Of a stretch of DNA of 8,572 bases, positions 6,786 to 8,572 are shown piece by piece. This DNA comes from SAT2750 sp963581185 (GTDB taxonomy: Bacteria; Planctomycetota; Planctomycetia; Pirellulales; Pirellulaceae), in NCBI GenBank assembly GCA_963581185.1, contig CAUZOB010000209.1, positions 1 to 8,572 on the forward strand. Reading direction: 5' to 3'. Position numbers and translations under genes: made by a program. Numbering within the stretch: position 1 is the stretch's first letter; every line of letters starts with the position of its first letter. The notes beneath the pieces are model-generated. The model saw only the letters and a list, made by a program, of their open reading frames with translations, did no database searches and had not been told where the DNA came from.

Positions 6786-6789
6786 AGGA
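6786..6789 (+). promoter_or_regulatory. Shine-Dalgarno for the molybdoenzyme
   Basis: AGGA followed by AAA lies 7 nt before the ATG at 6797. It fixes the start codon; the frame is closed by a TGA at 6746-6748 and holds no other ATG, GTG or TTG before 6797. Confidence 0.65.
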
Positions 6790-6796
6790 AAACCTG

Positions 6797-8572
6797 ATGC
6801 GGACGCTCACGCACACCGAAGACCTACCCCTTCTCTCAGCGGTACCGGGGTACCTGGCTGGGTCGACGGAAACGGTCGCAATCTCACGCCGCTACTCCTG
6901 CTCATTTTGCGGCGTGGGAGATTCTGCCATCCCGGTGATCGAGCACGCTGTCGCTGCGCCTGCAGCGCCCAATGGCGACGGCACACTTGCCGTGGAAACG
7001 CCTACCGGAATTCGTCGATTCTCTGCCAGTCTGGCAAACGGTAATGAGTTGACGATCCACGACGATGGCCTCCATAGCACACCGATCCTGAGCGGTACGT
7101 TAACGATCAACGACCAGGACTACAGCATTATCGCCCAACCGCTTCCTGGAAATGAACCACCACATCAGTTTCGCGTTCAGCAACCCAAGTCGATTCGCCA
7201 GAAGACAAAACTCAATCAGAAGAGTCCCACTCCTGGCTGCCTGAAACTGCGGACATCGATGGGACTCCAAGCTCCCACGTTCCCATATCACGTGGAGCCA
7301 AGTGTGCGAGGCGACAATGGTGAGAGGGTCGCGATCCGCTACGAGCAGGCCATTGAGCGACTGGCGACGTTGTTGCTCGACCATCGTCCTCCCCACGGCC
7401 GATCGCTGGTCTACGGCTGTGGCCAGATCGATTACTTCACAATCTTCGCTTTCCAGGAAGTATTCCGCTTGCTTGGCATTCGCAATCTGGCGGGCAATGC
7501 CGAGCACTGCCTCAACGCGGGTGCTGTCCACAACGAGATCCTGACAGGGCAGGAAGGACCATTTCTGACTCTTGAACAGTCTTTCCAGGGTGACAACCGC
7601 CTGTTCCTGCTAAATGGATGGAATGGTCTGATCACACATCCCCCGGCATTTGGCCAGCTACTTAAGACCCCCAATTTTGATGGCTACATGGTCGAAGTCG
7701 CCGAGACCGAATCCGCCCGTACGTTCGTCAAGAAGTTCGGTGAAGATCGGCTATTACTCATCCGTTCGGGTTCCGATCCCCAACTGGCACTTTCCGTGGC
7801 ACACGAAATCCTCAAGCAACATCCCGCTGCCGTCAACTCTCGCTTTCTGACCAGGTTTGCTGACAGCCAATCCTGGCAGGAGTTTGCCGAACTGGCCAGC
7901 CAGGATCGTTTTGCTGCCGAGGCCACGGCCCCACGTATTGCTCCGGTTCCGGCCCTGGAGCCCCGGCTGGTGGCTGGGATCCAGCGACTGGCAGCACAAC
8001 TGGCCAAACCCGAAACCGTTCCAATCAACATTCCTTCGGTCGGGTTGTCACAAACCAAGGGAGCGGTAGCACACTGCCTGTGGGGCAGTGTGCTGGCGAT
8101 GCTGGGAAAATATGGACTCAAAACTAATGGCACTCCGGCCGGGGGAACATTACGGATCCCCGGACAGGTTAATGCCCAGACAGAAGTCCAGGGACTCTCC
8201 CGGGGTTTTTTCATGGGTCGCATCCGCATGACGGATGAGGGAATTTCCGATGTCACGGGGCGGATGGGTTTACCAGCGGATGCCTACCGGATGGCCGTCG
8301 AAGACGATCCCCGGGCTGCACTCGATTACGGCGACCCGACAGAGGAACCGGAGTTGTTCATTTGTTTTGGCACTCAGTTCGAAAGCAACATGCCTGGCCG
8401 AGAGCGTTGGATCAAGAAACTGAAATCGCCAAAGACAACTTTGGTGGTGATAGACCCCATCCCGGATCCGTTCACAATTGAGCATGCTGACCTGATCCTG
8501 CCATCCCCACCGCATTCGGCGGCAGCCAAGCTCTACCAGAACGGGGAATGGCGGCTGACACTTTCCGTACCA
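6797..8572 (+). CDS. Atypical molybdopterin oxidoreductase, 3' end outside the window
   Basis: 592 residues are visible and the gene runs off the right edge. It belongs to the DMSO reductase superfamily (PF00384), closest in feel to NapA/NasC nitrate reductases and FdhA-type formate dehydrogenases. The N-terminal cluster motif is altered: C35-x2-C38-G-V-G-D42, with Asp where the third Cys is expected. The likely fourth ligand, C148, comes 110 residues after C38, against roughly 30 usually; the extra stretch looks beta-rich. K150 after C148 matches the lysine that relays electrons between cofactor and cluster. NAEHCLNAGAV (234-244) aligns with the NapA NARHCM segment, making C238 the probable molybdenum ligand. 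GGTLRIPGQVNAQTEVQG (449-466) is a typical pterin-binding segment, and residues from about 505 (ELFICFGTQFESNMPG, then HADLILP) match the later dinucleotide-binding half. There is no signal peptide, so it is cytoplasmic. Substrate and partner are unknown. The superfamily is confident; nitrate or formate specificity is not. Confidence 0.88.
   Translation, partial: MRTLTHTEDLPLLSAVPGYLAGSTETVAISRRYSCSFCGVGDSAIPVIEHAVAAPAAPNGDGTLAVETPTGIRRFSASLANGNELTIHDDGLHSTPILSGTLTINDQDYSIIAQPLPGNEPPHQFRVQQPKSIRQKTKLNQKSPTPGCLKLRTSMGLQAPTFPYHVEPSVRGDNGERVAIRYEQAIERLATLLLDHRPPHGRSLVYGCGQIDYFTIFAFQEVFRLLGIRNLAGNAEHCLNAGAVHNEILTGQEGPFLTLEQSFQGDNRLFLLNGWNGLITHPPAFGQLLKTPNFDGYMVEVAETESARTFVKKFGEDRLLLIRSGSDPQLALSVAHEILKQHPAAVNSRFLTRFADSQSWQEFAELASQDRFAAEATAPRIAPVPALEPRLVAGIQRLAAQLAKPETVPINIPSVGLSQTKGAVAHCLWGSVLAMLGKYGLKTNGTPAGGTLRIPGQVNAQTEVQGLSRGFFMGRIRMTDEGISDVTGRMGLPADAYRMAVEDDPRAALDYGDPTEEPELFICFGTQFESNMPGRERWIKKLKSPKTTLVVIDPIPDPFTIEHADLILPSPPHSAAAKLYQNGEWRLTLSVP
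8068..8094. repeat. Perfect 11-bp inverted repeat inside the molybdoenzyme gene
   Basis: AGCACACTGCC (8068-8078) and GGCAGTGTGCT (8084-8094) are exact inverted copies around a 5-nt loop, the longest perfect hairpin I found in the window. It lies in codons 424-433 of the open frame (encoding AHCLWGSVL). No T-tract follows, so it is not a standard terminator. Confidence 0.6.

Noticed and set aside
6841..6854. Two GGTACC copies separated by GG
   Set aside because: Each copy is a chance-level 6-bp palindrome inside the molybdoenzyme coding region, and a 2-nt loop cannot form a hairpin.
6619..7044. Plus-strand open frame overlapping the molybdoenzyme start
   Set aside because: Its Cys/Arg-rich translation resembles nothing, and the overlapping frame encodes the conserved C-x2-C-G-V-G segment and has the Shine-Dalgarno.
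7684..8256. Minus-strand open frame of 190 codons near the right end
   Set aside because: It lies entirely within the molybdoenzyme coding region and has a low-complexity Ser/Arg-rich composition typical of an antisense shadow.

Overview
The window looks like chromosomal DNA of a planctomycete (Planctomycetota), or a close relative. It is moderately GC-rich by eye. It pairs a secreted formylglycine sulfatase with a Tat-exported DUF1501 protein, two families that are strongly expanded in that phylum. Genes are loosely packed, switch strand often, and several lack a clear Shine-Dalgarno sequence. The lineage is an inference from gene content; no rRNA or marker gene is present.

Layout. (1) 2-898 (+): the 3' part of a helical, charged protein of unknown function. 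(2) 3363-927 (-): a two-gene unit read leftwards, a signal-peptide sulfatase followed 40 bp later by a myo-inositol oxygenase (MIOX) with all six di-iron ligands. (3) 3364-3597: a divergent intergenic region with a perfect 7-bp hairpin and a 10-bp palindrome. (4) 3598-5641 (+): a DUF1501 protein with a twin-arginine leader, followed 49 bp later by a small multi-pass membrane protein of unknown function. (5) 6585-5728 (-): a secreted endonuclease/exonuclease/phosphatase (EEP) family enzyme. (6) 6586-6796: a second divergent region with a TATAAT box and two or three consecutive hairpins. (7) 6797-8572 (+), running off the right edge: an atypical molybdopterin oxidoreductase.

How the genes may work together. 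The sulfatase/MIOX pair suggests that a sulfated substrate is desulfated outside the cytoplasm and that an inositol moiety is then oxidised to D-glucuronate inside it; this link is inferred only from adjacency. DUF1501 and the membrane protein may be co-transcribed. No functional link between the EEP enzyme and the rest is visible.

The most unusual item is the molybdoenzyme. Its N-terminal iron-sulfur motif reads C-x2-C-G-V-G-D instead of C-x2-C-x3-C. The fourth cysteine lies about 110 residues later instead of about 30, yet the lysine after that cysteine and a NapA-like molybdenum-ligand cysteine are kept. The gene also has a structured leader and an 11-bp perfect inverted repeat inside its coding sequence. 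I see no CRISPR array, insertion sequence, tRNA, rRNA or phage gene.
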